A stretch of DNA of 64,000 nt from the NCBI RefSeq assembly GCF_035222485.1, contig NC_085925.1, positions 868,001-932,000 on the forward strand, written 5' to 3'. Below are positions 41,297-51,849 of the stretch, one piece after another. The stretch's first letter is position 1. Each line of letters starts with the position of its first letter. A program made the position numbers and the translations under genes. The notes under the pieces are model-generated. The model searched no databases. It was not told the DNA's origin and worked only from the letters and a program-made list of their open reading frames with translations. Source of the stretch: Podospora pseudoanserina (Eukaryota; Ascomycota; Sordariomycetes; Sordariales; Podosporaceae).

Positions 41297-42977
41297 TTAC
41301 ACCTTTCCATCGGCCGCGTCGCGCTCCTCGTGCGAGTCATAGCGCCCACGGAAGAGGTCGGCGGCAGCTGGGTGGACGAAACCTTGCCTATACCAGAGCT
41401 TGTGTCCGATCCAGAAGGCGGCAAACAAGATGAGACTGATGTAGGCGGCAAAAAAGTCGCTAGTCTTCCACTCGATGAACACGGCGAAGCCTTGGGTCAA
41501 GGCGACAAGGATGTTGAAAAAGAGACCGTACCACGCGGTGAACGGCTGGAACTTGGAGATGTAGGGCAGGTCGGAAACGGGAACGTTTTGGGCCTTGAGC
41601 GCACGTCTGAAGCCAATCAACGAGGCACATGTGCTTCCCCAGGTGGTAAGACCGGCGACACCGCTGATGTTGAGCAGCCAGTTGAAGGCCTCCTGACCTC
41701 CGGCGGGTGACAGGTTCAAAAATCCGAGCAGGCCGATGGCCGAGGTGACGGCCACGGCATAGATTGGAATACCATGCTTGTTGGTCTTGGTCAGGATCTT
41801 GGGAGCAAGACCCTCCTCGGCGAGCGCAAGAAGCACACGGCTGCCCGAGTAGACGTTGGAGTTGGCAGCTGACAGCACAGCCGTCAGCAGAACGGCGTTG
41901 ATGATGTGCGGCAAGACGGGGACACCGGCAAGGTCAGCAGCAACCACAAGAGGCGAGGCCTTGGCGTTGGTCGACCCGTTGGCAGCCTGGTCCTTGAGGG
42001 TTGGGTCGTTGGATGGCACAATCATGCCGAGCAGAAAGATTGTGACGACAAACATGACCATGATACCCCAGAAGGTAGTCCGGATGGCACTTGGAACCGT
42101 CTTCTTGGGGTTGCGAGCCTCACCGGCAGCCACGCCGACAAGCTCAGCTCCCTGGTACGCAAACGAGGCCTGAATCATGACTGCCCAAAAGCCGACGAAT
42201 TTCCCGACACCACCCGACACCAAGTGCTCGACAAATGGACCTTGTTCCCTCCAGTGCTTGAATCCAATCACGCCCTGCTGTCCGGCACCGGCAGCGATGC
42301 AAATGGCAAAGATGATGAAGCCGAGAATGGTGATGACCTTCAAACTCGAGAGCCACATTTCGAGCTCGCCATAGATGCCAACGGGGAGGTAGTTGACCAG
42401 CGTAAAGATGACGAAAAAGACAGCGATGAAAATGCCAATGTTTATATCCTCGTTCCAGTACTGAATAATCAAGCCCGATGCACTGAGAGAAAGAGCGTAC
42501 GTGATAGCCCCTAGTTCAAACAATGTCAGCGTTCACACCTCACCACACACCCAAGTATCAACCCCCAGAAAACTCACAGCCAAACCAATACAACCACCCA
42601 ACCGCAAAACCCAAACTTGGGTCAACAAACCTCGTCGCATACGTCGAAAAGGCACCTGCTGTAGGGATATACGTCGACAACTCGCCCAAGCTCACCATGA
42701 CCGACCACAGCATGGTCCCAACAAACAGATAAGACAGCAGACACCCCAGCGGACCAGCCTTCAAAAGCGCCGTGCCGCTGCCCAGGAAGAAACCCGTCCC
42801 GATCGTACCGCCGATGGCGATAAAGTTGAGATGCCTCGCCGACAGGGTCCTCTGCAGCTCTCCCTGCTGATCCGATTCCGCATCACCGCCTGTCGGTCCC
42901 TTCTTCTCAACCGTCACACCTCCGTCCATGACTCCCGAGTCGGCCGGGGACGGCCATTCGTTTGCGTCCTTGACCAT
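41297..42977 (-). CDS. Amino-acid permease, AAT (YAT) family
   Basis: Two exons (42977-42578 and 42510-41297) joined across a 67-bp intron (42511-42577, donor GTGAGT, acceptor CTAG) give 537 aa. This is a plasma-membrane proton-coupled amino-acid permease with about 12 hydrophobic segments. The first segment carries the family signature HLNFIAIGGTIGTGFFLGSG. The block SLGELSTYIPTAGAFSTYAT followed by WLYWFGWAITYAL is close to the basic amino-acid permeases (Can1/Lyp1), but substrate cannot be read reliably from sequence. The intron falls inside the codon for Trp in WFGWAI. Both hydrophilic ends are cytosolic by family rule. The 3' end converges with rvt (188 bp between stops). A G-rich tract lies 46 bp before the ATG and a TGACTC core about 340 bp before it. 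Confidence 0.9.
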
Positions 42978-43023
42978 TATCGATCACCTATGTAGTTGTC
43001 GTCTCTTCCGTTGCTCCGGGGTT

Positions 43024-43071
43024 GGGTGGTGGGTGGTGGGTGGTGGGTGGTGGGGGGCGGGCACACTCACC
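43024..43071 (+). repeat. G-rich GGGTGGT repeat, G-quadruplex-capable
   Basis: The tract has at least five G-runs of three or more, spaced by TGGT, and ends in a G6-CGGG block. It starts 47 bp upstream of the permease ATG. Because the gene is on the other strand, any transcript would carry the C-rich complement, and the G-rich strand would be the template. Confidence 0.7.
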
Positions 43072-43318
43072 CGGCCGAATCGGACCGAGCTGATTTTTTT
43101 TTGTGTGTGAAAGGGACTTGCGAAAAAGTCACAGGCCCTTTCTAACAACCACACAAAACAAATGGTCGGCACCAAAGAGAACGCGGGGATGGGAGGGATC
43201 GAAGCGGCACAACAAGCGGGAAAGGGATTGGGAAATCCAAAAAGAAAGAATGGACGTGTGTGAGAAAAAATGTGTTCTCGATCGGCCCCGGGTGGATACA
43301 ACTTTCCCCGAGGATGGA

Positions 43319-43324
43319 TGACTC
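43319..43324. promoter_or_regulatory. TGACTC core (possible CPC-1/Gcn4 site)
   Basis: TGACTC lies about 342 bp upstream of the amino-acid permease ATG. It matches the invariant core of the starvation-response element but lacks the final A. Confidence 0.25.
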
Positions 43325-45433
43325 CTTGTTCGGGGATTCTTGGGATTCGTGAGTGGTTGATTGGGTATTTGTGGAGAGAGAGAACTGGAGAATCTCGCTG
43401 AAAAGCTGGGAAACCCTCTTTTTTCTCTCTCGGTCAAAGATCTCCGGGTTTCGGGATGCAAAGTCTCGGGGTGTGGTTTATAAACGAATGGATAAAGTAG
43501 GGTAATGAAATAAAAAAGAATGAAAGGCAAGACACCAAAGAAAAGTATGCAACTCTAATGACTACTACAATAGGGATGCAGTAGTTGGTCTTAGAGCCTT
43601 TTCTCTAAGCTTGTTTGGTCGGTTATTACACCCCGCAGAGGAGGGAAGGAAGGAAGGAAGGTGGTGATGGTGGTGGTGGGTTGGGAAGGCGGGGGGCGTA
43701 AAGCCAAGGATATAAACCTTTTTTTCTTTCTCTCTTCTCACTTCAGCCAAAAACCCTGTTGATGAAAATATCGGCGTTTGTCTCTTCCGTATGGCTTGGT
43801 GGGTGGGTTGGTGGTGAAGCAAAGCGAGAATGCGGAATATGCCGAGCGTTGTTGACAATGCAAATTGTTTGTCTCTTTTCAGGGGATGACCCAAATTCAG
43901 GGGTTAGGCTGGGAGAATGTCAATAATCAACAATGGATGTGATGCACCAACACAGCAATGATGGGAAGATGGGAGTTGAAACAAAAAAATCCGGGGATGG
44001 AATGAGCTTAAAGTCTGGGGTATATAAACTTTTGGAATTCACAGATTTTAGGGTGCAAAAGCAAAGGAAAGCATGACCCGAAGAGTATTCAACGGTCGCT
44101 ACCGGCCGTTGTTGGCGAGTGAAAGAGCCAAAAACTCGGCTGTTGAGTGACGTTTTGAACCACTTTGGGCCTGCCATCCTGCTAGACTGGAAAGACTGGC
44201 CGAGGTTGGAAAAAAAAAGTCTGCAGCAAAAAAACCGGTTGTCGATCACCACCAGTGCGCTGACATATGACTACCACCCGCAAGGGAAACATCACCACGT
44301 TCCCACATTTTTTTCTTCGTTTCTTGTTGGCTCCAGAGCTTCTCTTCCCGAACACCGAACCCATCCTTCTTTATCTACTGCAATTACTAGCGGGAAATGT
44401 ACATACTCCGGTACATATGCCCGCATACCGCATTGCATTGCATAAACCCTCCTCGCCTGTTCCGGGGATAGAGTCCAGACCCTCTTCGCTTCCATCCCTC
44501 ATTATTTTCCCCCTTCCCACATTTGTAGGCTTTTCCCAGCAAAATACCTCCCCTAGAAGATATCCAAGAACCACACTGCCCTCCACCAAATGATACCTTC
44601 CCACATTACTCACCATCCCAGTCTCCTACACACAACCCTCCCCATTTTCCCACCCCCACAACCCTCCCCATCTTCACACACACGCACATAAATAACCCTC
44701 CCACCCTCCCCAGATCCAGCATCTGAGGTACCCGAGCATCGCCCCTGCCAAGCCTTTCCTCAGTGGCGCAACCAAAAGAAAAGCACGCAACCGCCCCGGA
44801 ATCACAGCGATCCCTTGCTCACACCAACCAAAAAAGAAAAAACTTTCTTCTCCCGCTTCCACTGCCGAACAAACCCCACTCACCTTATTCTCTCTCATCT
44901 CTTTATCTCCGTGATCAAACCCCCGGTGTCCTCCGGCTCGGCGGATGCGAACAAACTCGACCCCCCTGCTAAACCCATGTTATGTTCTTGGCAGGTAGTT
45001 GCAAGGTAAACAGGGGGTTTACTTTTGCTCGCAACCGCAGTACCGTAATATCCTTTGGGCCCATCACCAGATGGAACCACACCACGGATGCATTGAATGA
45101 ATGTGTCACCCGTCCCAGATCTGTCCCGGGCACCCGGGTTACCTACAAGCTTTCACCTCGTACCAAATCTTGTCAAAGACCCAGCAGCTTCGAATTCATA
45201 TCAAACCACAACATCGATATTTACTATCAAAACTAACCCTCCACTCAAAAAAGAAACAAAAACCCATTCCCGTGAATCCATAATCAGCAAGAACATTAAA
45301 ATATATATATTACCCACCACAAGCCATCTTCTACTTCGCCTTCATCTTCTTTGCCAGACAAGACAAGACAGACAAACAGACAGGCCTGCTAACTATTAAA
45401 AATAAAGTTTTTTTTCTTCCATCCCTACAACTA

Positions 45434-45436
<3 letters not shown>

Positions 45437-45504
<68 letters not shown>
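45437..45504. repeat. (CT)34 microsatellite
   Basis: This is an uninterrupted CT dinucleotide run of 68 bp in the 3' flank of the sugar transporter. It produces artefactual Arg/Glu repeat ORFs on the other strand. Confidence 0.97.
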
Positions 45505-45509
<5 letters not shown>

Positions 45510-45831
45510 CTTGGAACTCGCATACACGGCACAAAACGCCAGCGCGTACACTCGACACGTATATTTAGGTGCCCTTGGCAAAGCCGTAGGGTAGCAAGCA
45601 AACAGACATCCCAACAAAACCCATTGTTTTCGCCTATCCGCCAAAAGAAAGAAATCCCTACAACAGACGCATGTTTATGCTTCTCCAGGGCCGTGGCCAA
45701 GAGAGCGACAAATATATGACCTCTAGAGATGCAAGCAAGAGAGGCTCCAGGTCGCCTTCCCAGTCGTAATGCAAATGCCCCGTCAAACTATTATGCAGTT
45801 TCGTGGCGGTTGGTATCATAAAAGGACAAAT

Positions 45832-47612
45832 TCAAGGGATTTGCTTGTCGCTCTTCTCCATGTGCGCAGTCTGCTTCTCGTCGCTGGCGGAACTGGAGGG
45901 CACCATGTCCTCGGACCACTTGGCGCTGGTGATGGGGTTGACGTGGAGCATGTACATGGTGTCAATCTCCTCCAAGCTGCGGTCCTTGCTCTCCACCAAG
46001 AAGAAGAAGACGATGAGGACAAGGGCAGCGCAGCAGCCGGCGAAGACGAGACCGTACAGGTAGCCGATCGAGTCGGTGATGAAGCGGGTGAAGAAGCTCA
46101 TCAAAAAGTTCCAGAGCCAGTTGCTGGCAGTGGCAATGGCCATGGCAGGAGCGCGGTACTTGGCAGGGTAGAGCTCGGCCGTGACGACCCAGACAAGAGG
46201 ACCCCAGGTGGTGGCGAAGGCGGCGATGAACAGGCAAGAGAACACGATGAGGACGTTGCCGGCCGTGGGCGTGTTGGCTGGGTTGACGGGGTCAAGCTTG
46301 AAGCGACCAACAAACGAGTAGACGAAGAAGCACACCATCATCCAGAGGGCGCCACCCATGAGAGCATTTCTTCTTCCACACTTCTTGACAATGTAGAGTC
46401 CGCCAAAGGTGCAACCAACGTTGACGGAACCGAGAATGATCTGGGTAACGTAGCTGTCGCTAAGACCGGTGGCACGGAAGATGGTGGTACCGTAGTAGAA
46501 GAAGAAGTTGGCACCCGTCAGTTGTTGACCAGCCTAACTCAAAGTTAGTCCAAGTCGCATCCGGGTGGGGGACAGGGGTTAGTTACCTGGAGAGTTATAC
46601 CAAGAAGGGTACGGTAGAGCATGCGGGGACCAGTGAAGATCTCGTACCAGCTCGTCTGGGCGCCAGCTCTCTCCTCATCAAGCTTGGCCTTGATCTCATC
46701 AATTTGTTGGTTGACAGAGGCGGCCCTCTCATCGAGGCCAGCAAGGCGAGCGATACTCCTGCGCGCCTCCTCTTCGCGGCCAACACGGTAGGCGAAGCGG
46801 GGGGACTCGGGAAGGAAGAGGATACCTACACCGAGGATGAGCGACCAAAGGAACGACAGACCGTTGGGAATGCGCCACGAGCCAGAGTTGGACATGGTGT
46901 GGGTGCCATAGTTGATCATCTCAGCAACCCAGATGCCGAGGGTGATGAAGAGTTGGTAGCACGAGATAAGAACACCTCTGATCTTGGCAGGGGCCGACTC
47001 GGATTGGTACATGGGTACCGCAACCGAGAGAGCACCAATACCAAAACCAGTGACGAGGCGACCGACAGCGAATTGAGCCCATGAACTCGACGAAGAGATT
47101 TCAATGATGTTTCCAACGCAGCAGAAGACGGCAGTGACCGAGATGGCCATGCGGCGACCCAAGGTATCGGCGATGCGGCCGGCAATGAGCGAACCAAACA
47201 AGCAGCCGGCCGGTAATAGGCCGACTATGGCACCTTGTCTGGGAGCGCTGAAGTCGTATTTGCCAGTGAGGACGTTGAATTCACCAAAGCGTCTGCCGTA
47301 GTCTTCCATATCGAAAAAGCCCGAGATTTGACCGCTAACAAGGAAGCAGGTGGAGTCAGCTTGTGTCACCATATGGAGCCGCCGAGCTGTCAAAAAAAGC
47401 AGGGCGCGGGATGGCGTGGGATGAAACAATCTCACTCACCTCACATAGCCAAACATAAAACCACCAATACTGGCAACAGCGCCTAGTAGGATGGCAAGGC
47501 CGGTGATGCGCTGCTCGGCAGCCAGAGAAGCGGCCGAGACGTTGGCCGGGGTGCCAGACTTGGGCGAATGCTCATCGTCCGTCGTCTCGTGGAGCGATCT
47601 TGGTCCCGCCAT
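45832..47612 (-). CDS. MFS sugar transporter, HXT-type
   Basis: Three exons (47612-47440, 47334-46587, 46533-45832) with introns of 105 bp (donor GTGAGT) and 53 bp (donor GTAACT) encode 540 aa. It is a 12-segment major facilitator of the sugar porter family in the plasma membrane and probably carries hexoses. Family marks are as follows. The first membrane segment ends in GGFMFGYVSGQISG. GRRMA occurs in the loop after segment 2, and GRLVTGFGIGALSVAVPMYQ in segment 4. PESPRF follows segment 6, and QQLTGANFFFYYGTTIF begins segment 7. The C-terminal half has AELYPAKYRAPAMA and ends in VESKDRSLEEID plus a hydrophilic tail. The GQISG first-segment motif resembles yeast Hxt proteins and their filamentous relatives. 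Substrate and affinity are not deducible. The start ATG (47612) sits in a good context, GCC before and GCG after. Confidence 0.92.
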
Positions 47613-50141
47613 GGTGGTGACGTTGTCAGTGGTTAAAAATTGAAGGGCCAGACAGGCTACCTCATGAAGTATGTGCGGGAGATGGTGAGAAAGAAGACAA
47701 GAAGCAGGAGGAAGATCCGGGGAAGCGTAGAAGCGATATTTATTGCGCTCTTTTCTGCACGCTTCTCTGTGGGAAGCGGAGAAAGATCAGGGGCAGCAGG
47801 CTGGAAGGTCTGGAGTTCGTGGAGTCCCCAGAGTTCTGGTTGGGATTGAAGTTGACCTTTTTTTCCGATCAGGTGGTGTCAATCCCGCAGGAAGGTACAC
47901 TTTGGGGCGCCGGTAAGCAGAAATGAACCCAGCCTGAGTGGTGCTGGTGTGGTTCTGGTGCGGTGGGCAGGCGCAACTTGGTTGTGGATGCTTCCAGGAA
48001 CAATGCGGCCGAGAGTGGATTGCGGTAAGATCGGTAGTTGGGAGGGTGGCTTAGGTTTGGTTGAGGAAGGAGCAGCACCGCTTCCTTTTGGTTTGGTTCG
48101 AGACGGGCGCTGAACGGGCGGAATGCGAGAAGCATCTGTCGATGTCCTGTGATGCGATGCGGCTAAACCACTAGGGGTTGCCACTGTTAGAAATGGGTGC
48201 CGACGTCGTGGCGGCCAGAGACGGCCGCCGCTCTTGTTTTGTCGTCATTCCCGCGCCCTGATAATGACGTTCCTAGCTCGAGTCGGTTTGCGGGTCTTCC
48301 GGAGCTGGTGCTGCTGGTGCAACTTGGTCACCGGTGGACCAGGGAAAACCAAGCTGGAACTGACGAGAGGCAAGGCTGAAGAACCTGGTGATTGACTGAT
48401 ATCTCCGTCGTCGGCTCTTGGCCCTGCGGTGGTTTGTGTTGTTTCCGTCGGCCTGGTCGGAGTTGCCTAATCGGGAGCCTGCTTTGATGCTGTGATAAAA
48501 GTTGTGCCCCTATTTCCACCCTCTTCCCACCTTCTTGTCAGACCTCCATCCTTGCTCAGAGCTCCCGTCCAGCATCTCGATAGGCCGTCGAGCTCGGTGT
48601 CTCTCTCGGTGCCAAGACCAGGTTGTCCCCAGCACATGATGTCAGGTCCGGTTTGCTGTCCCACAATTGATGGTCGACGCCACGAGCAATTGACTCGCCG
48701 CGGCTTGTCCGCCCGCTGGCTCTGCAACACGGCCACAAAGCCAAAATTGTGGTAGCCAGTTTCCCCCCATCTGTCCATCCACATCCAATTTCCATCGGCG
48801 GCTGACTGTTGCACTTGCGAAAGGTAGCAACAGCATCATGAGACGAGGGAGGGCGACCTGTGTTCAGCATCTTTCACCACGAGACAAAGTCGCATGAGGT
48901 AGACGCCTTGCCATGGAATAACATGCGCAAGGTCTGGGTGCATCACTTGATGACACCGCGCAAATTGCCTCCGCGTTCTGATGCCAAGTGGCCCCTCCTG
49001 TTCCCCCACGAGATGCAGTCTCGAGGGAACACCGTTTGCCCCTAACACTGCCGTGCCGACGGACCTTCTTTTTCGTCCATGCGTACCACCCCTTCCTCCA
49101 AAGCCGTCGACCAACAGCGCTTGCCTCTGGTCTCGACGACGGGCCATCCCGAGCCGTCTCGTTCGAGTCGAGCTTCCAACCATCCCACCACACACGGGCA
49201 ACCAACCCATTGACAGACATCAGGAGATGAGAGTAAAGAAAATGCCAAGGAAATGCCCGGAGATCGGATGTCGTCAATGGCTATCGGGCCGGCTCCGAGC
49301 CGCCACTCCGGACCTTCCGGGCCATGCCATGACGATGACGATAACATATGTCTCGCTGGAGGCGGCTCTCTTTCGAGTGGTTTCCCAGCCCCATAACCCC
49401 AAAAGCCCTTGTGGCTCACTTGAACCAGGAACCAAAGTTCCCAAAGCCACCGATACGTATGTACCGCCGTTTGCGCTCAACGATCTCCCATCCGCCGCCG
49501 TCCACGGTCGGCGTCTCGTAACGCAATGCACCGCCCAAGTGGAGCTCGAGAATTCGTGTTGGAGTCTCCGACATTTTTTGTTGGCCCGATTGGTACGAGC
49601 CGCCGCTGACGTCGGTGTGCGCATGCTGTTGCCGAAGAAAAACCAGCATCAAGTCGTCCATCCGTCGTCTCGAAAAGTCGAAAGGAAGTGCAGGAATTTG
49701 TTTTCCTGTCAAAGAAGCGCGCGTCAGGGGACCCCCTATATCAAATAATTCCTCAGCCTCGTGCCCTATGATGCCGCCGAGACCGCGCGTGCCCAGCCTA
49801 CCGTACCCGAGGTCTTCCTGATTCAGCCGTTTCAGGCAAAATCCAACGATCCACTATCCAATCATTTGAGAGGAATGCCAATTCAACATTACCGAACCTG
49901 GACCAACGCCCCTTGTCTTGAGATGTTGTGTTCCCTCGACGCGAGGGTGACGCCAGTTAAAATGGGAAACGCGAGTGGCAGGGGCTCGAGACGCGTTTTT
50001 GGCCGATGAGTGATGATGTTGGCGATGACCATATATAAGTCTGGCGAACAATCATAGGGGTCTTTCTTTCTTTCCTTCTCTTTTCTCTTGTTTTGAATTC
50101 TCTTTTTCTGCCTTTTTCTCTTGTGTTTTTATTCTCTTTTC

Positions 50142-50173
<32 letters not shown>

Positions 50174-51277
50174 TACGACGGTGGTGGCGGGCTGCTGGCG
50201 GAGGTTGATGATGGAGGCAGTGCCCTCTTGTTCGATATCGCCTGTACGGGGAACGGTCTGCATCGTGTTCGATTCGGCTCGGGCCGGCTGTCGTCATTGG
50301 TTTTGGAAGCGGCCCGCTGGGTATGGTGTCGGGAGAGCAAGTGCTCGACCTGGCCATTTGTCATCGGGTTGCTGGGAAGCATGTGGACGATCTCGCGGCA
50401 TCGAGTGCATGACGACTTGGGTCAAGTGCTCATTTTGGCTGAGAGGTGGGGATCACGGAGGGACAGAGGAGCACAACGCAGATTGTGCGTTAGCTGTCTA
50501 GGCTTGTTGGAGGAAGCGCAGTCATCGCGGACAAGGACGATGACGGGATTCTGCGCCTGAGAATTATCGGGTTTCAAACGCATGGCCTTCCCAGTTCTCC
50601 GGATCGTTTGCACCTCGTGGCCCGATACCGGATGGTTATCAATTAAAACGAGGCAAGCGGTACTTGAAGAAGCAGGAGCGTTGTGGATTGCGGGCGGGAG
50701 ACATGCCCACGTGCTCACATTGTTGGCTCTGCCGCGGCTGCATCGCTGAGATGATGAGATGTCACGGTGTGGTGGAAAGATCGAGTCGGGGGTTGAAGGG
50801 GTTTTGGTCAGGCACGGAAGCCCCCTTGATGTAAGTGTGTGCAACAGCCAGATGGATGTTTGTCCCGGCAAGGTCGGATAGCTGCTTGAACCGGTCATCC
50901 GACCTTGGTTCCGAGTCATCTCGGCTTCGGGACGGCTCCGCTTATTCGGGTAGCACGCAATCGCTGGCAGTGTCCAAGAGTGGTTCTTTTCTTTGGTTGA
51001 CATCTTTTTTGTCTTTTGCGGTGTTCCGGTGGTGATTTGTTGGCGTGTCTTGGACATACAGACAAGGCCGTTTTGATTGGCATGGGGCTTTGTTCCTGGT
51101 GCACAGCATCTTGCGTGATTGGCGTCTGTAACTGCCACTGCCCCCGGATGCCTCCGGCCGCATATATCGGTCAAATTGACGACAATGGCTAGCTCTGTTC
51201 ATTCTGTTTATGATGTTCCAGCATCTGTTTCTCTCCATCATACAAATCCACTAGCCCTCCCGTCCCGCCAGTCCACC
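47613..51277. other. Intergenic interval of about 3.7 kb
   Basis: No gene could be supported. Long frames at 48981-49748 (+) and 50422-51174 (-) lack recognisable domains and normal composition. A (CTTT)8 microsatellite lies at 50143-50174. The left end is the sugar transporter promoter. Confidence 0.45.
50143..50174. repeat. (CTTT)8 microsatellite
   Basis: Eight perfect CTTT units follow a broader pyrimidine-rich tract starting near 50060. Confidence 0.95.
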
Positions 51278-51849
51278 TCAAGCCCGCAAAGGCCTTGCAT
51301 ATCTGGCCATCCCCTCTTCTTTCCAGCGGTGCGTGTCATTTGCCTCAGCTCTGCCAGTCACCCTAGCATTCGAGGCACAATTCGACTGCGTGGTGACATA
51401 GATCCCCCAGCTGGTGGTACATTGCTGGCAGTCGGAGGCTGTGGGGCAGATGGACGTTGTCGTTGGTGCCGCTGAGGCTCTTGTGCACCCGCAGGGGACG
51501 ATTACCGGGACTTTGTTTGTTGTCAGCGGGAAGAGATCCATCCTCGATATAAGGGAACTTACAATCGGCATTGCAACGGATGCTAGTGGCGCAGGTCACC
51601 GCACAGCCTGATGTCTTATACCAGGTTGCTGTCGGGCGGTAGGTGCATGATGCCGGAAGAGGTCCTCCTGGGTCTGGGGTGGGTGTTGGCCAGGTTGGGA
51701 GGGTGGGGAGAGTTCTTGTTGGTTTTTGGGCGAGGGTTTGGTGGCTGGGTGCGGTTGTATTATCTCAGTATAGTTCACTTGGTATGGGAAAGGAGAGTTG
51801 CCTACGCTAGAAGGGTAAGGGCTGCTAGGATGAGGGTTACGAGATACAT
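51278..51849 (-). CDS. Small secreted cysteine-rich protein (hypothetical)
   Basis: Three exons (51849-51806, 51744-51563, 51510-51278) give 152 aa; introns are 61 bp (donor GTAGGC, acceptor CCCAG) and 52 bp (donor GTAAGT, acceptor AAAG). Exon lengths 44, 182 and 233 keep the frame. The first exon starts MYLVTLILAALTLLA, which with HQTLAQ from exon 2 makes a good signal peptide with a likely cut near residue 21. A Pro/Thr-rich spacer follows. Then comes a domain with ten cysteines (GCAVTCATSIRCNADF, VIVPCGCTRAS, SICPTASDCQQC, QSNC), enough for five disulfides. The protein should be extracellular or wall-associated. I recognise the pattern as one of the small secreted families common in Sordariomycetes, with no known activity. 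The last ~25 residues are basic and less convincing; an unseen intron could alter them. Donor 1 is weak, but the phase fit and signal peptide support it. Confidence 0.65.

Larger units (their letters stand above)
42978..45831. other. Intergenic: permease promoter and sugar transporter 3' region
   Basis: There is no gene-like frame in 2.85 kb. Contents are a G-rich GGGTGGT tract (43024-43071), a TGACTC at 43319-43324, a short GGAA run near 43642, pyrimidine-rich stretches from 44580 to 44760, and a (CT)34 microsatellite. The left part should be the permease promoter and leader. Confidence 0.5.

Noticed and set aside
45331-45700. Minus-strand ORFs with long Arg-Glu repeats
   Set aside because: They are produced entirely by the (CT)34 microsatellite.
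48981-49748. 255-codon plus-strand ORF
   Set aside because: It shows no domain, signal peptide or gene-like composition. It overlaps several open frames on the other strand, as expected for GC-rich noncoding DNA.
50422-51174. 250-codon minus-strand ORF
   Set aside because: It is rich in Thr, Ser, Arg and Pro without any motif or helical pattern. Competing frames are open on both strands, and no exon structure improves it.
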